This document shows, piece after piece, positions 1 to 12,458 of a stretch of 64,000 nucleotides of DNA (its first letter is position 1; each line of letters begins with the position of its first letter). Location: NCBI RefSeq assembly GCF_001941345.1, contig NZ_CP009251.1:1-64000 (forward strand). Direction: 5' to 3'. Made by a program: the position numbers and the translations under genes. A model generated the notes under the pieces. That model saw only the letters and a program-made list of their open reading frames with translations. It ran no database searches and had not been told where the DNA came from. The DNA is from Corynebacterium stationis. Its GTDB lineage: Bacteria > Actinomycetota > Actinomycetes > Mycobacteriales > Mycobacteriaceae.

Positions 1-1836
1 GTGTCTGACCAACAATCGTCCCTGAATTCCACGTGGCGTGCCATCGTCGAAGATCTGATTCGGCGCTCGGAACAACCCAACTCGGAAGTTCCGACTTTTA
101 CTGCGCAGCAGCGAATTTACCTGCAGCTTTTAAAGCCCATCATGATCAATGATGGCTATGCACTATTGGCGACCCCGGATCAAAATGGCCGAGACATCGT
201 CGAAGCAGAGCTTTCTACCCATATCGCCGCCGGACTATCCCGCCAGATGGGACGCCCTTGTTCTATTGCGGTTACTGTGGCACCCCCACAAGAAGTTGCG
301 CAGTCTCAGACACAGCCTGCGCCACAAATGGGACAGTTTGATGTAGAAGAACAACGCCCGCGTTTAAACCAGGTCGATGTCACCAACCAGAACTTTCAGG
401 AAGTTCAGCCTTCTGCATACGAGCCAGCCCCCGATCAAAACCTCAACCAGAATTACAGTCAGCAAGAGCACAACTTCCGCTCTCCAGATTCTGCGGCGTG
501 GCCCACCTCAACTAATTTGGGGCAACAACCACCGCAAACGCAGCAGACTCAGCAAACCCATCACGATCAGCGGGAGCAGAATCCCCGCTTTAATGACCTT
601 GCGAGCAACCGTCATGACATGACTGAGGATCCATCGTCTGGCTCTTTTGGATCGCAACAGTCTTGGCAGACTAGTCATTCCGCAGCAAACCTGGATGATC
701 TAGCTGATATTTATCAAAGTCAGCAGTCGCACCAGACTTCTTTCCAGGCGCCATCCTCAGCGCGTATTCCCCGTGAGCGCCCGGCACATGATCCCAATCG
801 CGAACAATCGTTGAATCCGAAGCACACCTTCGATAACTTCGTTATTGGATCCTCGAATCGTTTTGCTAACGGTGCCGCGGTAGCCGTAGCAGAAAACCCA
901 GCCCGTGCTTATAACCCTCTGTTTATTTGGGGCGGCTCCGGCCTGGGCAAAACCCACTTGTTGCATGCAGCGGGTAATTACGCGCAGCTGTTGCACAAGG
1001 GTCTGCGCGTGAAATATGTATCTTCGGAAGAATTTACTAATGACTACATCAACTCTTTGCGTGATGATAGGCAGGAATCTTTCAAGCGCCGTTACCGCAA
1101 CCTCGATATTTTGATGGTTGATGATATTCAGTTCTTAGAAGGTAAAGAATCAACCCAGGAAGAGTTCTTCCATACCTTCAATGCTCTGCACCAAGCCAAT
1201 AAGCAGATTATTTTGTCCTCGGACCGCCCGCCGAAGCAGTTGACCACTCTGGAAGACCGGTTGCGAACCCGCTTTGAAGGCGGACTGATTACAGATATTC
1301 AGCCGCCAGATCTGGAAACTCGTATTGCCATTTTGATGAAGAAGGCGTCTGCCGATGGCACCACCGTTGATCGAGCGGTCTTGGAACTCATCGCCTCGCG
1401 CTTTGAAACTTCTATTCGTGAGCTTGAAGGCGCGCTGATCCGTGTCTCCGCTTATTCCTCTTTGGTCAATGAACCGATCAACATTCAAATGGCAGAAGTT
1501 GCGCTGCGCGACCTGGCACCAGATTCTGCGGCTGAACAAATCACGCCAAATACGATTATTGAAGTCACCGCAGAGTACTTCGATATCGATGTCTCAACTT
1601 TGACCGGATCTGGTAAAAAGCGCGATATTGCTCATGCCCGACAGCTGGCGATGTATCTCTGCCGTGAACTGACAGATCTTTCGCTACCGAAACTTGGTGA
1701 GCAATTCGGCGGCAAAGACCACACCACTGTTATGTACGCCGAGCGCAAGATCCGAAAAGAAATGACAGAAAAGCGTGAGACCTACGACGAGATCCAGGTC
1801 CTTACTCAACGCATTAAGGGACGCGCCCGAAGCTAA
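1..1836 (+). CDS. dnaA: Chromosomal replication initiator DnaA
   Basis: This 611-residue protein binds DnaA boxes at oriC and opens the origin as an ATP-dependent oligomer. A Walker A motif (GGSGLGKTH) lies near residue 311 and a Walker B motif (LMVDDIQF) near residue 372. The C-terminal box-binding helix-turn-helix carries the DnaA signature [15 protein letters not shown] near residue 568. The stretch between domain I and the AAA+ core, about residues 95-265, is long and rich in Gln, Asn and Ser, which is usual for corynebacteria. The start is GTG at base 1, the normal zero point of actinobacterial chromosomes. The origin follows directly downstream. Confidence 0.98.
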   Translation: MSDQQSSLNSTWRAIVEDLIRRSEQPNSEVPTFTAQQRIYLQLLKPIMINDGYALLATPDQNGRDIVEAELSTHIAAGLSRQMGRPCSIAVTVAPPQEVAQSQTQPAPQMGQFDVEEQRPRLNQVDVTNQNFQEVQPSAYEPAPDQNLNQNYSQQEHNFRSPDSAAWPTSTNLGQQPPQTQQTQQTHHDQREQNPRFNDLASNRHDMTEDPSSGSFGSQQSWQTSHSAANLDDLADIYQSQQSHQTSFQAPSSARIPRERPAHDPNREQSLNPKHTFDNFVIGSSNRFANGAAVAVAENPARAYNPLFIWGGSGLGKTHLLHAAGNYAQLLHKGLRVKYVSSEEFTNDYINSLRDDRQESFKRRYRNLDILMVDDIQFLEGKESTQEEFFHTFNALHQANKQIILSSDRPPKQLTTLEDRLRTRFEGGLITDIQPPDLETRIAILMKKASADGTTVDRAVLELIASRFETSIRELEGALIRVSAYSSLVNEPINIQMAEVALRDLAPDSAAEQITPNTIIEVTAEYFDIDVSTLTGSGKKRDIAHARQLAMYLCRELTDLSLPKLGEQFGGKDHTTVMYAERKIRKEMTEKRETYDEIQVLTQRIKGRARS

Positions 1837-1849
1837 CCCCGATCTTCTG

Positions 1850-1886
1850 CCCGCTTAGCCAAGATTATTTCTCTTGGTTAGGCGGG
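1850..1886 (+). terminator. Hairpin terminator after dnaA
   Basis: A 14-bp stem (arms 1850-1863 and 1873-1886, two G-T wobbles) encloses a 9-base A/T-rich loop and is followed by a T-rich stretch. It starts 14 bases after the dnaA stop, as expected for an intrinsic terminator separating dnaA from oriC. Confidence 0.8.
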
Positions 1887-2579
1887 TTTGGTGGTTTTAG
1901 TGCTCTTAGCAGGCAAAAAGTTATCCACAAGGTTATTCACACTTGTGTAATTCCATTGTTGTAATTTAATGAGCTTGCTCACAAGATCGATTTTCACAAG
2001 CTCAAAAAAACCTCCGACCTGCTGTGATCACCGCTGTGCGATCTCAGTGGATAACTTTGGCCCTCCTGTGGATAACTTCCGTGTAATTCGAGTTATCCAC
2101 AATTGCCCCGATCTATCCACAGCTTGATCACATGTGATCACACACGATCGATCTACCCGCCGACCTCCGTTTTCTTGTGCTTACCCACAGGATTCACAAC
2201 GGTTATTACTACTACTAACTTTATTTCTAGATCAGCTAGAAGAAAGGGGGCCTGTGTGGAAGTTCGAGCACCCGCCGCCAGGAAGCGTCGATTTCGCGAA
2301 TTACAAAAACTTCAAGCGAGTAGCGCCAAAGCGCCGCGACCGGTTAAGTTAGAAGCAGTTGCAAGAAAGCAATTTTTGTAAGTTGCTAGATCCCAAGAAT
2401 TTTTGAAACCGGGAAGATTCAGGTATTTCGCTGCGCTGTTGGTAACTACAACTTGTTGTTCATCACCAGGTAACTAGCAGAAATGACCAGAAACGACCTA
2501 GTCGGCGTGCGTTGAATGACAACAGTGTGAACACTGGGCACGACGCATCGAAAGTGAGTCAAGGAGAGTAAAGACGCAC
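1887..2579. other. oriC: Chromosomal origin oriC with DnaA boxes
   Basis: The 0.7-kb dnaA-dnaN spacer has a cluster of DnaA boxes. Perfect 9-mers TTATCCACA occur at 1921-1929 and 2093-2101, and the reverse complement at 2067-2075. Near matches occur at 1933-1941 (TTATTCACA), 2046-2054 (reverse strand, one change), 2113-2121 (CTATCCACA) and 2181-2189 (TTACCCACA). A/T-rich tracts such as 1950-1975 and 2200-2225 could serve as the unwinding element. TGATCA-type palindromes occur around 2024-2150. No convincing large gene lies here. Confidence 0.9.
2256..2381 (+). CDS. Possible short basic ORF inside oriC
   Basis: A strong Shine-Dalgarno-like run (AGAAAGGGGG, 2241-2250) precedes two overlapping GTG codons at 2254 and 2256. 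The 2256 frame gives a 41-residue basic, Arg/Lys-rich peptide with no recognised domain, and the 2254 frame gives a 32-residue one. Either could be chance, since the region works as the origin. The only support is the ribosome-site-like sequence, so the call is weak. Confidence 0.2.
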   Translation: MEVRAPAARKRRFRELQKLQASSAKAPRPVKLEAVARKQFL

Positions 2580-3776
2580 ATGGAAACCCTAACGACCAAC
2601 GCCGTGTCTTTTCGTGTGGCTAAAGATGACCTCAGCCATGCAGTTGGATGGGTTGCCCGAAACCTACCGACGAAGGCCGCGCAGCCAGTACTGCGAGCAA
2701 TGATTTTCACCGCAGATGACAATGGCTTAGAGATCGCCGGATTCGACTACGAAGTTTCGACTCGTGTTCGAATCGCCGCTGAGATCGAAGAACCAGGACG
2801 TGTTGCTGTAGCAGGCAAACTTATGTCTGACATCGTTGCGGCTATGCCGAATAAGCCGGTTGATATCCGTCAAGAAGACACCAAGGTTTTGATCCAGTGT
2901 GGTTCTTCGCGTTTTGAGCTGCCGACTATTTCTTTGGAAGATTACCCACAGTTGCCGGTCTTGCCTGAGGTTACAGGTAAAGTTCAACCACAGCTTTTCT
3001 CAGAAGCTGTCTCCCAGGTTGCGGCTGCCGCTGGTAAAGATGACACGCTGCCGATGCTTACGGGTATCAGCATGGCTATCGAAGGCAAAGAAGTAACTTT
3101 GACGGCAACGGACCGTTTCCGTCTGGCAGTGCGTACTTTGGAATGGGAACCAACTGCTGAAGAAGTAAAAACTCAGTTGTTGGTACCAGCGAAAACGCTG
3201 CAGGAAACTGCGCGTTCTTTGGATTCGCACATCACTGATCCCATTGAAATCGCTGTTGGTACTGGTGACAGCATTGCAGCTGATGGTCTATTCGGTTTGC
3301 ACGCAGATAACCGCGAGACCACAACGCGTATGCTCGATGCCGATTTCCCAACCGTTTCTCACCTTCTGCCTAAGTCGCACACCGCGATGGCATCGGTTGA
3401 GATCGGACCACTGCAAGAGGCTATTCGCCGTGTCTCCTTGCTAACTGATCGTAACGCCCAGATCCGCATGCTCTTTAGCGAAGGCGAAGTACAGCTAGCT
3501 GCAGGTGCCACCGATACCGGTAATGCCGAGGAAACCATTCCTTGTGCTTTTACTGGTCGCGATGAATTACTCATTGCTTTCAACCCGGGCTTCCTCAAAG
3601 ACGGCCTCGCTGTAATTCCAACGGATCGCGTCGTTTTCGGATTTACTGAGCCATCACGTCCAGCAATTATGATCCCTGAGCCAGAAGAACTGCCAGAAGC
3701 AGATGAAGATGGTAATTTCCCAACTCCGGATACCTTCTTCACTTACCTTTTGATGCCAGTACGTTTACCTGGTTAA
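2580..3776 (+). CDS. dnaN: DNA polymerase III sliding clamp (beta subunit)
   Basis: This 398-residue protein is the ring-shaped clamp that tethers DNA polymerase III to its template. The three repeated clamp domains can be followed along its length, and the C-terminal LLMPVRL segment matches the family's conserved MPxR ending that forms the peptide-binding pocket. The length is normal for actinobacteria. A purine-rich ribosome site (AAGGAGAG) lies upstream of the ATG at 2580. recF follows after 12 bases, so the two probably share a transcript. Confidence 0.98.
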   Translation: METLTTNAVSFRVAKDDLSHAVGWVARNLPTKAAQPVLRAMIFTADDNGLEIAGFDYEVSTRVRIAAEIEEPGRVAVAGKLMSDIVAAMPNKPVDIRQEDTKVLIQCGSSRFELPTISLEDYPQLPVLPEVTGKVQPQLFSEAVSQVAAAAGKDDTLPMLTGISMAIEGKEVTLTATDRFRLAVRTLEWEPTAEEVKTQLLVPAKTLQETARSLDSHITDPIEIAVGTGDSIAADGLFGLHADNRETTTRMLDADFPTVSHLLPKSHTAMASVEIGPLQEAIRRVSLLTDRNAQIRMLFSEGEVQLAAGATDTGNAEETIPCAFTGRDELLIAFNPGFLKDGLAVIPTDRVVFGFTEPSRPAIMIPEPEELPEADEDGNFPTPDTFFTYLLMPVRLPG

Positions 3777-3788
3777 ACTACGCACTAG

Positions 3789-5033
3789 ATGTATATTCGT
3801 GAGCTTGACCTGCGTGATTTTAGATCGTGGTCGGAGTTAAACCTCGATCTGAATCCCGGCATAGTGTTATTTGTTGGCCGTAACGGTTTTGGAAAAACCA
3901 ATATCGTTGAGGCCTTAGGCTATGTTGCGCACTTAAGCTCGCACCGCGTTAGCCAAGACGCACCGCTGGTAAGACAAGGCACTTCTAGTGCTCGCGTATC
4001 AGCTACCGCGGTCAACCAAGGCCGCGAGCTCACAGCGCATTTATTGATCAAACCGCATGCCGCTAACCAGGCGCAGATCAATCGCACCCGGTGCAAAACT
4101 CCGCGCGAATTATTAGGTGTTGTAAAAACTGTTCTTTTCTCGCCGGAAGATTTAGCGCTGGTGCGCGGGGAACCAGCAGAACGTCGCCGCTATCTCGATG
4201 ACATTGTTGCTACGCGTACTCCGCGTTTAGCTGGGGTGAAGGCTGATTATGACAAGGTTTTGCGCCAGCGCAATGCATTGTTGAAATCAGCATCGTCAGC
4301 CATGCGTCGGGGGTATGGAGACACCGAAGGTGCTTCGGCCTTATCGACTCTCGATGTGTGGGATACCCAGCTAGCAAGCCTGGGCGCGCAGGTCATTGCA
4401 GCCCGCCTAGAGCTCATTGACCAGCTAACTGAGCTGATCCCTGCAGCATATGAGGGGTTAGCGCCAGAATCGCGGCCAGCGCACATTGCGTATAAATCCA
4501 CCGTCGATTTCACTGATCGAGAAGTCTTAGAAGCAGTCATGCTCGCAGAGCTGGGAGCTAAACGTCACCGCGAGATCGAGCGCGGTATCTCTTTGGTCGG
4601 CCCGCATCGCGATGATGTGGAATTACACCTAGGCACGGCGCCGGCGAAAGGTTTTGCGAGCCACGGTGAGACCTGGTCCTATGCCATTTCTTTGCGCTTT
4701 GCAGAGTTTCAACTGCTGCGTTCCGAAGATTCTGATCCAGTTTTGATCTTGGATGATGTTTTTGCGGAGCTCGATGCCAAGCGCCGTGAAAAATTAGTCA
4801 AGCTTGCTGCCGATGTCGAGCAAGTCTTTATTACCGCTGCAGTAGATGAGGATCTACCGGAGAACTTAATCCCGATGCAGCGCTTCGAGATCGGTGTAGA
4901 AGATACAGATAGCGGCCGCATCTCGATTTTGCGTACTCCCGACAAAAGCCCTACTGAGGAAGATACTGTTGCGCCTAGAATAGAAGAAAAGGAGCACGGC
5001 GAATCGGATAAGGCTGGTGACGAAGATGTCTAA
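3789..5033 (+). CDS. recF: DNA replication and repair protein RecF
   Basis: This SMC-like ATPase helps load RecA at gapped DNA. The Walker A motif (GRNGFGKTN) is near residue 30, and the Walker B/D-loop region ([11 protein letters not shown]) is near residue 317. At 414 residues it is slightly longer than many RecF proteins because of a hydrophilic, acidic C-terminal tail after residue 375. Its last codons overlap the start of the dciA-like gene, which suggests translational coupling in a dnaN-recF-dciA operon. Confidence 0.97.
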   Translation: MYIRELDLRDFRSWSELNLDLNPGIVLFVGRNGFGKTNIVEALGYVAHLSSHRVSQDAPLVRQGTSSARVSATAVNQGRELTAHLLIKPHAANQAQINRTRCKTPRELLGVVKTVLFSPEDLALVRGEPAERRRYLDDIVATRTPRLAGVKADYDKVLRQRNALLKSASSAMRRGYGDTEGASALSTLDVWDTQLASLGAQVIAARLELIDQLTELIPAAYEGLAPESRPAHIAYKSTVDFTDREVLEAVMLAELGAKRHREIERGISLVGPHRDDVELHLGTAPAKGFASHGETWSYAISLRFAEFQLLRSEDSDPVLILDDVFAELDAKRREKLVKLAADVEQVFITAAVDEDLPENLIPMQRFEIGVEDTDSGRISILRTPDKSPTEEDTVAPRIEEKEHGESDKAGDEDV

Positions 5034-5622
5034 TACAGACCCCGTTCAACAAGCCTTTGAGCATATTCGCAAGCGTTCGCCGAATCCGCCGAAGCTGCAT
5101 CACGTATCTAAGTCCAAAGTCGCAAAAATGCCGGTGGACAAACCTCAGGAAATCCCTGTCCCCCAGGTGCCAGGTTTTGATATAGCGGAATTATCAAAGA
5201 CTCCGCGCCCCCGTTATCGCGGCAAAGGTCGGGAAACCGGAGCAGATGGACGTCGGCGCCGGCGTAGTGTTGATATTCCAAAGCTTGGTTCGCATATTGC
5301 CCGTGAAGTGACTTCGCGTGGCTGGGAACATGATTTGGCTCATGGGTGGATTACTGGCCATTGGCACAAGCTGGTTGGTGAGAAAATCGCGCAACATACG
5401 CATCCTGATCGGATTGAAAATGGCATTATCTATGTTGCCTGCGATAACTCCAATTGGGGTACGCAACTGCGTTATTTACAACGGCAGATCTTGCAGCGGA
5501 TTTCTGAGCAAGTGGGCCCCGATGTCATTTATCAACTGAGAATTTCCGGCCCCAAACAACATAAGAACTATGAAGGGCCAATGTGGGTAAAACCGCAGGG
5601 CTCGAAGGATACATACGGTTAA
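5026..5622 (+). CDS. dciA: DUF721 / DciA family helicase-loading protein
   Basis: The protein carries the DUF721 core near residues 95-180 (for example [17 protein letters not shown] and [12 protein letters not shown]). Family knowledge identifies DciA as the ancestral loader/operator of the replicative helicase DnaB in bacteria that lack DnaC or DnaI, actinobacteria included. The N-terminal 85 residues are basic and probably disordered. Two starts are possible: ATG at 5026, chosen here (198 residues), or GTG at 5017. Both overlap the recF 3' end. The position between recF and gyrB is the conserved one. Confidence 0.9.
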   Translation: MSNTDPVQQAFEHIRKRSPNPPKLHHVSKSKVAKMPVDKPQEIPVPQVPGFDIAELSKTPRPRYRGKGRETGADGRRRRRSVDIPKLGSHIAREVTSRGWEHDLAHGWITGHWHKLVGEKIAQHTHPDRIENGIIYVACDNSNWGTQLRYLQRQILQRISEQVGPDVIYQLRISGPKQHKNYEGPMWVKPQGSKDTYG

Positions 5623-5662
5623 ATTATCAATCTCGATCTAAAACCCTGTTAACCTGCTTGTT

Positions 5663-5686
5663 CTCAGCGGCTTTTATTTCGCTGAG
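5663..5686 (+). terminator. Weak hairpin after dciA
   Basis: Arms CTCAGCG (5663-5669) and CGCTGAG (5680-5686) form a perfect 7-bp stem 41 bases after the dciA stop. No T-run follows, so its role as a terminator is uncertain. Confidence 0.35.
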
Positions 5687-5769
5687 GGCGTTGGACGCTC
5701 AGCAAAGGTAAAAATTAACGCATATTTTAGCGTTTGGGCGAAGTGGAGTCTGCCTAGGTAGGGGGACAC

Positions 5770-5781
5770 AGTGTAGAATGG
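5770..5781 (+). promoter_or_regulatory. Probable -10 region of the gyrB promoter
   Basis: The 300-base spacer before gyrB contains GTGTAGAATGG. It matches the corynebacterial SigA extended -10 pattern (G-n-G-TAnaaT-gG), with TAGAAT at 5774-5779. No clear -35 box is seen. The remaining leader of about 140 bases before the GTG at 5924 is A/T-rich, and nothing else was recognised in it. Confidence 0.5.
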
Positions 5782-5896
5782 ATAAAGTCTTAGAACTACA
5801 TAGACGCTAAGTTCAGCTGCCTTGTTTAGTTCACCCTTAGTTTTAAGGGTTTATCGCATTATTGATTTCTATGATGGCGCCTTTGCCACCGTATAA

Positions 5897-7999
<2,103 letters not shown>

Positions 8000-8020
8000 A
8001 ATAAGCAGTTGCTTATCGAT

Positions 8021-8058
8021 ACACCGTTGAAGCGAAAATACGCTTCAACGGTGTTTTC
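8021..8058 (+). terminator. Strong intrinsic terminator after gyrB
   Basis: A perfect 14-bp stem (arms 8021-8034 and 8041-8054) with a 6-base loop is followed by a T-rich tail. It separates gyrB from the next gene. Confidence 0.92.
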
Positions 8059-8073
8059 TCTATTCTGGGGCGC

Positions 8074-8823
8074 ATGACCGTTGAGATCCTGACCACCCGG
8101 TTCATCGCGAAGCCAGAATACCTTGACCACGCCTATGCGCTGTATGAGAAACGTATTGCCCAGGCGGAAGCCAAGATCTTGGCATATTCACTGAAACCTC
8201 TCCCGAGTGATGATGAATTCGAACTGTGGTCTCTTCGGACCCAGGCTGTCTATGACCAGCTGGATTCACCACTGCAGTGGCACTTATACGAGCTCAATGC
8301 TTTGGTCGAATTTGATGAAGAGAAAGTCGATGATGATGAGCTGCGGGAGAAGTTCTTCTTCGAAGATATCCGTGAACCAACGGCGTTTCCAGGCACATTA
8401 ATAGGTAGCTTTGCAATGAATTTACGGCGCAAGCCGCGAACGAAGTCTGAGATCGCAGCTGGTCAGGAGGATTTGAAGCCTTTGACTTATGTCACCGTAG
8501 CGTTCTTCGCTGCCCCGGAGAAAGCAGGAATTATTCCGGAGTTATTCTCCGATTTTGTTGAGGCAACTGATCCGATTGTTCACAGTGGAGCCCCGACTGA
8601 GGCAGATGTGGCAGAGAAACCGAACTATGCCGGACCATTGTGGATGCAGGCAGCGCAGTCCGAGCTAGATATGGCTGGCGACCGCATCCCGTATGGCTCT
8701 AAGCGGTTGTGGCTGGGCTGCATCCTCATTGACTATGACGCAGAAAAGCTCCGCGAGCACCTGCCAGAATCATTAGATCCAAACAATTTCGTACTTGCAG
8801 AGCTGTACCCAGAACCCTTTTAG
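8074..8823 (+). CDS. Hypothetical protein of unknown function
   Basis: This 249-residue soluble, acidic protein (no membrane segment or signal peptide visible) was not recognised. It has a high content of Asp/Glu and aromatic residues throughout. No ribosome site precedes the ATG at 8074. Instead a TATTCT hexamer at 8061-8066 ends 7 bases before the start, the geometry of a leaderless transcript, which is common in corynebacteria. It sits alone between the gyrB terminator and a convergent gene, so the context gives no functional hint. Confidence 0.75.
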   Translation: MTVEILTTRFIAKPEYLDHAYALYEKRIAQAEAKILAYSLKPLPSDDEFELWSLRTQAVYDQLDSPLQWHLYELNALVEFDEEKVDDDELREKFFFEDIREPTAFPGTLIGSFAMNLRRKPRTKSEIAAGQEDLKPLTYVTVAFFAAPEKAGIIPELFSDFVEATDPIVHSGAPTEADVAEKPNYAGPLWMQAAQSELDMAGDRIPYGSKRLWLGCILIDYDAEKLREHLPESLDPNNFVLAELYPEPF

Positions 8824-8869
8824 GAAACCTAAGGGATGTGAGGGATGAATTAACGGGATCTATTCTCGC

Positions 8870-9310
8870 TTAATTCATGTGTTTATGCAGGATGCTGCCT
8901 AGATCGGCGACTTTTCCTTCAACGATGGAAGCGCCTTTATTGCGCAGGGATTTATATGCTCTAGCAACCGGTGCAATGGTGATGCGCTCAGCGTGCTGAT
9001 CGGCGGTGGACATGAGAGCATCGGCAACAGCCGCGGAATCTTTGTCTAAGAACGCGCCGAAGTCCTGGGAATCGGAGGACTCGAAGTCTGACCAGTATGG
9101 TTCCAAATCACCCAGCATATCGGGCAAGATTTTGTTGAGGCCCCGGGAGATAAAATCAGGGCTGACCTTGGTGGCAGCAGATACCGCGCCTTTAATAGCC
9201 ATGCCGGAGATACCGGATTGCTCTGCAACGGTTTTGTCTACGAACTGGGATAAATCTTTGAGAACTAAAGAGCGAGTTTCTGGTTCCAGTAGCTGGGAGA
9301 GATTCGACAT
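8870..9310 (-). CDS. Conserved hypothetical protein (DUF6918-like)
   Basis: The product is about 146 residues and reads as a mainly helical soluble protein. It resembles short actinobacterial conserved proteins that I recall under the label DUF6918; the family assignment is from memory and uncertain. The ATG at 9310 is chosen because it begins the conserved MSNLSQLL segment, and an upstream in-frame ATG at 9319 is also possible. It lies just after the toxin-antitoxin pair on the same strand, 21 bases from the preceding stop, so it may share their transcript. Confidence 0.6.
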   Translation of the reverse strand: MSNLSQLLEPETRSLVLKDLSQFVDKTVAEQSGISGMAIKGAVSAATKVSPDFISRGLNKILPDMLGDLEPYWSDFESSDSQDFGAFLDKDSAAVADALMSTADQHAERITIAPVARAYKSLRNKGASIVEGKVADLGSILHKHMN

Positions 9311-9331
9311 GCTGACCATAGTAGCTGGATA

Positions 9332-9592
9332 TTAAGCCATCTCTTGGGAATCTAAGTAGATTTTGGCGCAGATCGCGGCGAATTCCTTATTGTTCCCGCT
9401 TAATGCTTCCACTTTGGTCAATACATCATTCAAGCTGGCGGCTGCTTGGTAGATATTGTCGTGGATGGCGATGCCATCGATACGCGCATGCGCTGCAGCG
9501 GAGGCTGCTACCAACGCTGAATAATTAACAATCCGCACGCGGTGAGTTTCGCAAAAGCGTTGGGCGACAATGAGGAGTTGTTCTGTTCTCAT
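9332..9592 (-). CDS. Short Fic-associated toxin-like component
   Basis: This 86-residue protein resembles the N-terminal part of proteins annotated in actinobacteria as the toxin component of a fic-family toxin-antitoxin system: a helical layout with RIVNYSALVAASAAAHARI near residues 19-37. It has no HxFx(D/E)GNKR Fic/Doc catalytic motif, so it is either a distinct non-Fic family or a shortened version. Its ATG overlaps the stop of the upstream antitoxin-like gene by four bases (ATGA), the typical coupling of such pairs. Confidence 0.5.
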   Translation of the reverse strand: MRTEQLLIVAQRFCETHRVRIVNYSALVAASAAAHARIDGIAIHDNIYQAAASLNDVLTKVEALSGNNKEFAAICAKIYLDSQEMA

Positions 9593-9813
9593 CGCAAAGC
9601 CTGCCCACGAGAACGGCGGATATCGGCTTCTAATTCACGGTGTCCTTTGATGTGCTCACGCGCTAATTCATCCACGGTGGCATCTTGGACAGTTCGCGTA
9701 GCGGCCAGGGCAATAGCGCGGACAACGGCCTCATGTTTGGACGTGCCGTGCGCGGATGCGAGCAGGGTTAATGCGTGATCTTGTTCGGGAGTTAAACGTA
9801 GGGTCATCGCCAT
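9589..9813 (-). CDS. Ribbon-helix-helix (CopG-like) antitoxin
   Basis: This 74-residue protein begins with a short strand-like segment (MTLRLTPEQDHALTLLAS) followed by two helices containing SKHEAVVRAIALA. That is the pattern of CopG/Arc-type DNA-binding antitoxins. Starts at 9813 (chosen) and 9807 are both ATG. The gene is immediately preceded by a perfect inverted repeat likely to be its own operator, and is translationally coupled to the toxin-like gene. Confidence 0.6.
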   Translation of the reverse strand: MAMTLRLTPEQDHALTLLASAHGTSKHEAVVRAIALAATRTVQDATVDELAREHIKGHRELEADIRRSRGQALR

Positions 9814-9821
9814 AGCCAAAA

Positions 9822-9840
9822 TGGTATCACCGTGATACCA
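9822..9840 (-). promoter_or_regulatory. Palindromic operator of the toxin-antitoxin pair
   Basis: TGGTATCAC-C-GTGATACCA is a perfect inverted repeat with 9-bp arms and a single central base. It lies 8 bases upstream of the antitoxin start and 43 bases upstream of gyrA on the other strand. Self-repression by a ribbon-helix-helix antitoxin at such a site is the family's usual behaviour. Its position means it could also touch the gyrA promoter. Confidence 0.65.
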
Positions 9841-9882
9841 CGATCGGGCATTAAATGGCCGGAAAGGCTAGAATAGGGCGTT

Positions 9883-12453
9883 ATGAGCGATGATAACGGC
9901 GATCTTTTTGACAAGATCCACCCCATTGACATCAATGAGGAAATGGAAACCAGCTATATCGACTATGCAATGTCTGTCATTGTTGGTCGTGCGCTACCAG
10001 AAGTACGCGACGGTCTAAAGCCAGTACACCGTCGCATTTTGTATGCGATGTACGACTCGGGCTACCGTCCTGAGCGCGGCTATGTGAAGTCTGCGCGTCC
10101 AGTTGCAGATGCCATGGGTCATTTCCACCCACACGGTGACTCGGCTATTTATGACGCGCTGGTGCGTCTGGCGCAGCCATGGAATATGCGTTACCCAATG
10201 ATTGATGGCCAGGGTAACTTCGGCTCCCCAGGTAATGACGGCCCGGCAGCAATGCGTTATACCGAGTGCCGTATGACGCCTTTGGCGATGGAAATGGTCC
10301 GCGATATTCGCGAAAACACCGTGGACTTCTCACCAAACTACGATGGTAAGACCCAAGAGCCAGATATTCTGCCATCGCGTATTCCTAACCTGTTGATGAA
10401 TGGTTCCGGCGGTATTGCCGTTGGTATGGCCACCAACATCCCGCCGCACAACCTCAACGAATTGGCTGATGCCATTTTCTGGTTGCTAGAAAACGCAGAA
10501 GCTTCCGAAGAAGAATCTCTGGAAGCGTGCATGAAGTTTGTGAAAGGTCCAGACTTCCCAACTTACGGCTTGATCGTCGGCGATAGCGGCATTAAGGATG
10601 CTTACACCACCGGCCGTGGTTCTATCCGCATGCGCGGTGTGACTTCCATTGAAGAGCAGGGCTCACGCCAGACCATCGTTATTACGGAGCTGCCTTACCA
10701 GGTCAACCCAGATAACTTGGTCACCAATATCGCGGAGTCCGTGGCCAACGGCAAGATCGCTGGTATTTCCAAGATTGAAGATGAATCTTCTGACCGCGTG
10801 GGCATGCGCATTGTTATTACGCTCAAGCGTGATGCCGTAGCGCGCGTGGTGCTCAACAACCTGTACAAGCACTCCCAGCTGCAAACTTCCTTCGGCGCGA
10901 ATATGCTCTCCATCGTTGATGGCGTGCCACGCACCCTGCGTATCGATCAGATGCTGCGCTACTACGTGGCTCACCAGATCGAGGTCATTGTTCGCCGTAC
11001 CCAGTACCGCCTGGATGAGGCTGAAAAGCGCGCACACGTCCTGCGTGGTCTGGTTAAGGCACTGGATATGCTCGATGAGGTCATCGCGCTGATCCGCCGC
11101 AGCCCAACCGTGGATGAAGCCCGCGAAGGTTTGATGTCCCTGTTGGACGTTGACACCATCCAGGCCGATGCCATCTTGGCCATGCAGCTGCGTCGCTTGG
11201 CTGCTCTGGAGCGTCAAAAGATCGTTGATGAGTTGGCAGAGATCGAGCTTGAGATCGCTGACTACAAGGACATTCTGGCCAAGCCTGAGCGTCAGCGTGC
11301 GATCGTGCATGATGAACTGCAGGAAATCGTCGAAAAGTATGGCGATGAACGCCGCACCCAGATTGTTGCTGCAACCGGCGACGTAACCGACGAAGACCTA
11401 ATTGCCCGCGAAAACGTAGTTGTCACCATCACCGCTACCGGCTACGCCAAGCGCACCAAGGTTGATTCCTACAAGGCGCAAAAGCGCGGTGGCAAGGGCG
11501 TGCGTGGCGCGGAGTTGAAGCAAGACGATATCGTCAAGAACTTCTTCATCTGCTCCACCCACGATTGGATCTTGTTCTTTACCAACTTCGGTCGCGTCTA
11601 CCGCCTCAAGGCCTATGAGTTGCCAGAGGCATCGCGCACCGCGCGTGGCCAGCACGTGGCGAACCTGCTGGAATTCCAGCCGGAAGAAAAGATCGCCCAG
11701 GTCATTCAGATTCAGTCCTATGAGGATGCGCCTTACCTTGTTCTAGCAACCAAGCAGGGGCGCGTGAAGAAGTCCCGTCTGACTGATTATGAATCCGCAC
11801 GTTCTGCTGGTCTGATTGCGATCAACCTCAATGAGGGTGACTCTTTGATCGGTGCGCAGCTGGTTTCTGATGGTGACGATATCTTGCTGACCTCTGAGCA
11901 AGGCCAAGCCATTCGCTTTACTGCCGATGATGAGCAGCTGCGCCCAATGGGCCGTGCAACTGCCGGCGTTAAGGGCATGCGTTTCCGCGGCGATGACCAG
12001 CTGCTGAGCCTGTCTGTCGTCCAGGAAGGCGGCTACCTGTTGGTGGCTACCTCCGGCGGCTACGGTAAGCGCACCGCTATCGAGGAATACGCTCCACAAG
12101 GCCGCGGTGGCTTGGGCGTGATGACCTTTAAGTACACGCCAAAGCGCGGCAAGCTGATCGGTGCGATTACCGTGATGGAAGATGATGAAATCTTCGCTAT
12201 TACCTCTGCTGGCGGCGTTATCCGCACTGAGGTCAATGAGATTCGTCCATCCTCGCGCGCAACCATGGGCGTGCGTTTGGTGAACCTGAGCGATGATGTT
12301 GAGTTGCTTGTCATCGACCGCAACGTGGAAGATGATGGGGAAGAAGAAGCACTGGCTGTAGCTAAGGGCGAAAAGACTGTGGAGGATGCTCGACAGGAAC
12401 TTGACCCTAGTAAGCCAGGTGACCAGGACAACGATTCCGACAACAAGGAGTAA
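9883..12453 (+). CDS. gyrA: DNA gyrase subunit A
   Basis: This 856-residue subunit breaks and rejoins DNA. The quinolone-resistance region reads [19 protein letters not shown] with Ser87 and Asp91, the residues usually associated with quinolone sensitivity. The catalytic tyrosine is Tyr126 ([10 protein letters not shown]). The C-terminal beta-pinwheel starts near residue 515 and has the GyrA box ([10 protein letters not shown] near 530) needed for DNA wrapping. The acidic tail after residue 810 is normal. The DUF3566 gene follows after 5 bases. Confidence 0.98.
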   Translation: MSDDNGDLFDKIHPIDINEEMETSYIDYAMSVIVGRALPEVRDGLKPVHRRILYAMYDSGYRPERGYVKSARPVADAMGHFHPHGDSAIYDALVRLAQPWNMRYPMIDGQGNFGSPGNDGPAAMRYTECRMTPLAMEMVRDIRENTVDFSPNYDGKTQEPDILPSRIPNLLMNGSGGIAVGMATNIPPHNLNELADAIFWLLENAEASEEESLEACMKFVKGPDFPTYGLIVGDSGIKDAYTTGRGSIRMRGVTSIEEQGSRQTIVITELPYQVNPDNLVTNIAESVANGKIAGISKIEDESSDRVGMRIVITLKRDAVARVVLNNLYKHSQLQTSFGANMLSIVDGVPRTLRIDQMLRYYVAHQIEVIVRRTQYRLDEAEKRAHVLRGLVKALDMLDEVIALIRRSPTVDEAREGLMSLLDVDTIQADAILAMQLRRLAALERQKIVDELAEIELEIADYKDILAKPERQRAIVHDELQEIVEKYGDERRTQIVAATGDVTDEDLIARENVVVTITATGYAKRTKVDSYKAQKRGGKGVRGAELKQDDIVKNFFICSTHDWILFFTNFGRVYRLKAYELPEASRTARGQHVANLLEFQPEEKIAQVIQIQSYEDAPYLVLATKQGRVKKSRLTDYESARSAGLIAINLNEGDSLIGAQLVSDGDDILLTSEQGQAIRFTADDEQLRPMGRATAGVKGMRFRGDDQLLSLSVVQEGGYLLVATSGGYGKRTAIEEYAPQGRGGLGVMTFKYTPKRGKLIGAITVMEDDEIFAITSAGGVIRTEVNEIRPSSRATMGVRLVNLSDDVELLVIDRNVEDDGEEEALAVAKGEKTVEDARQELDPSKPGDQDNDSDNKE

Positions 12454-12458
12454 TTCCT

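Noticed and set aside
1150..1539. Long minus-strand frame inside dnaA.
   Set aside because: It is fully contained in dnaA, has no ribosome site and no recognisable domain.
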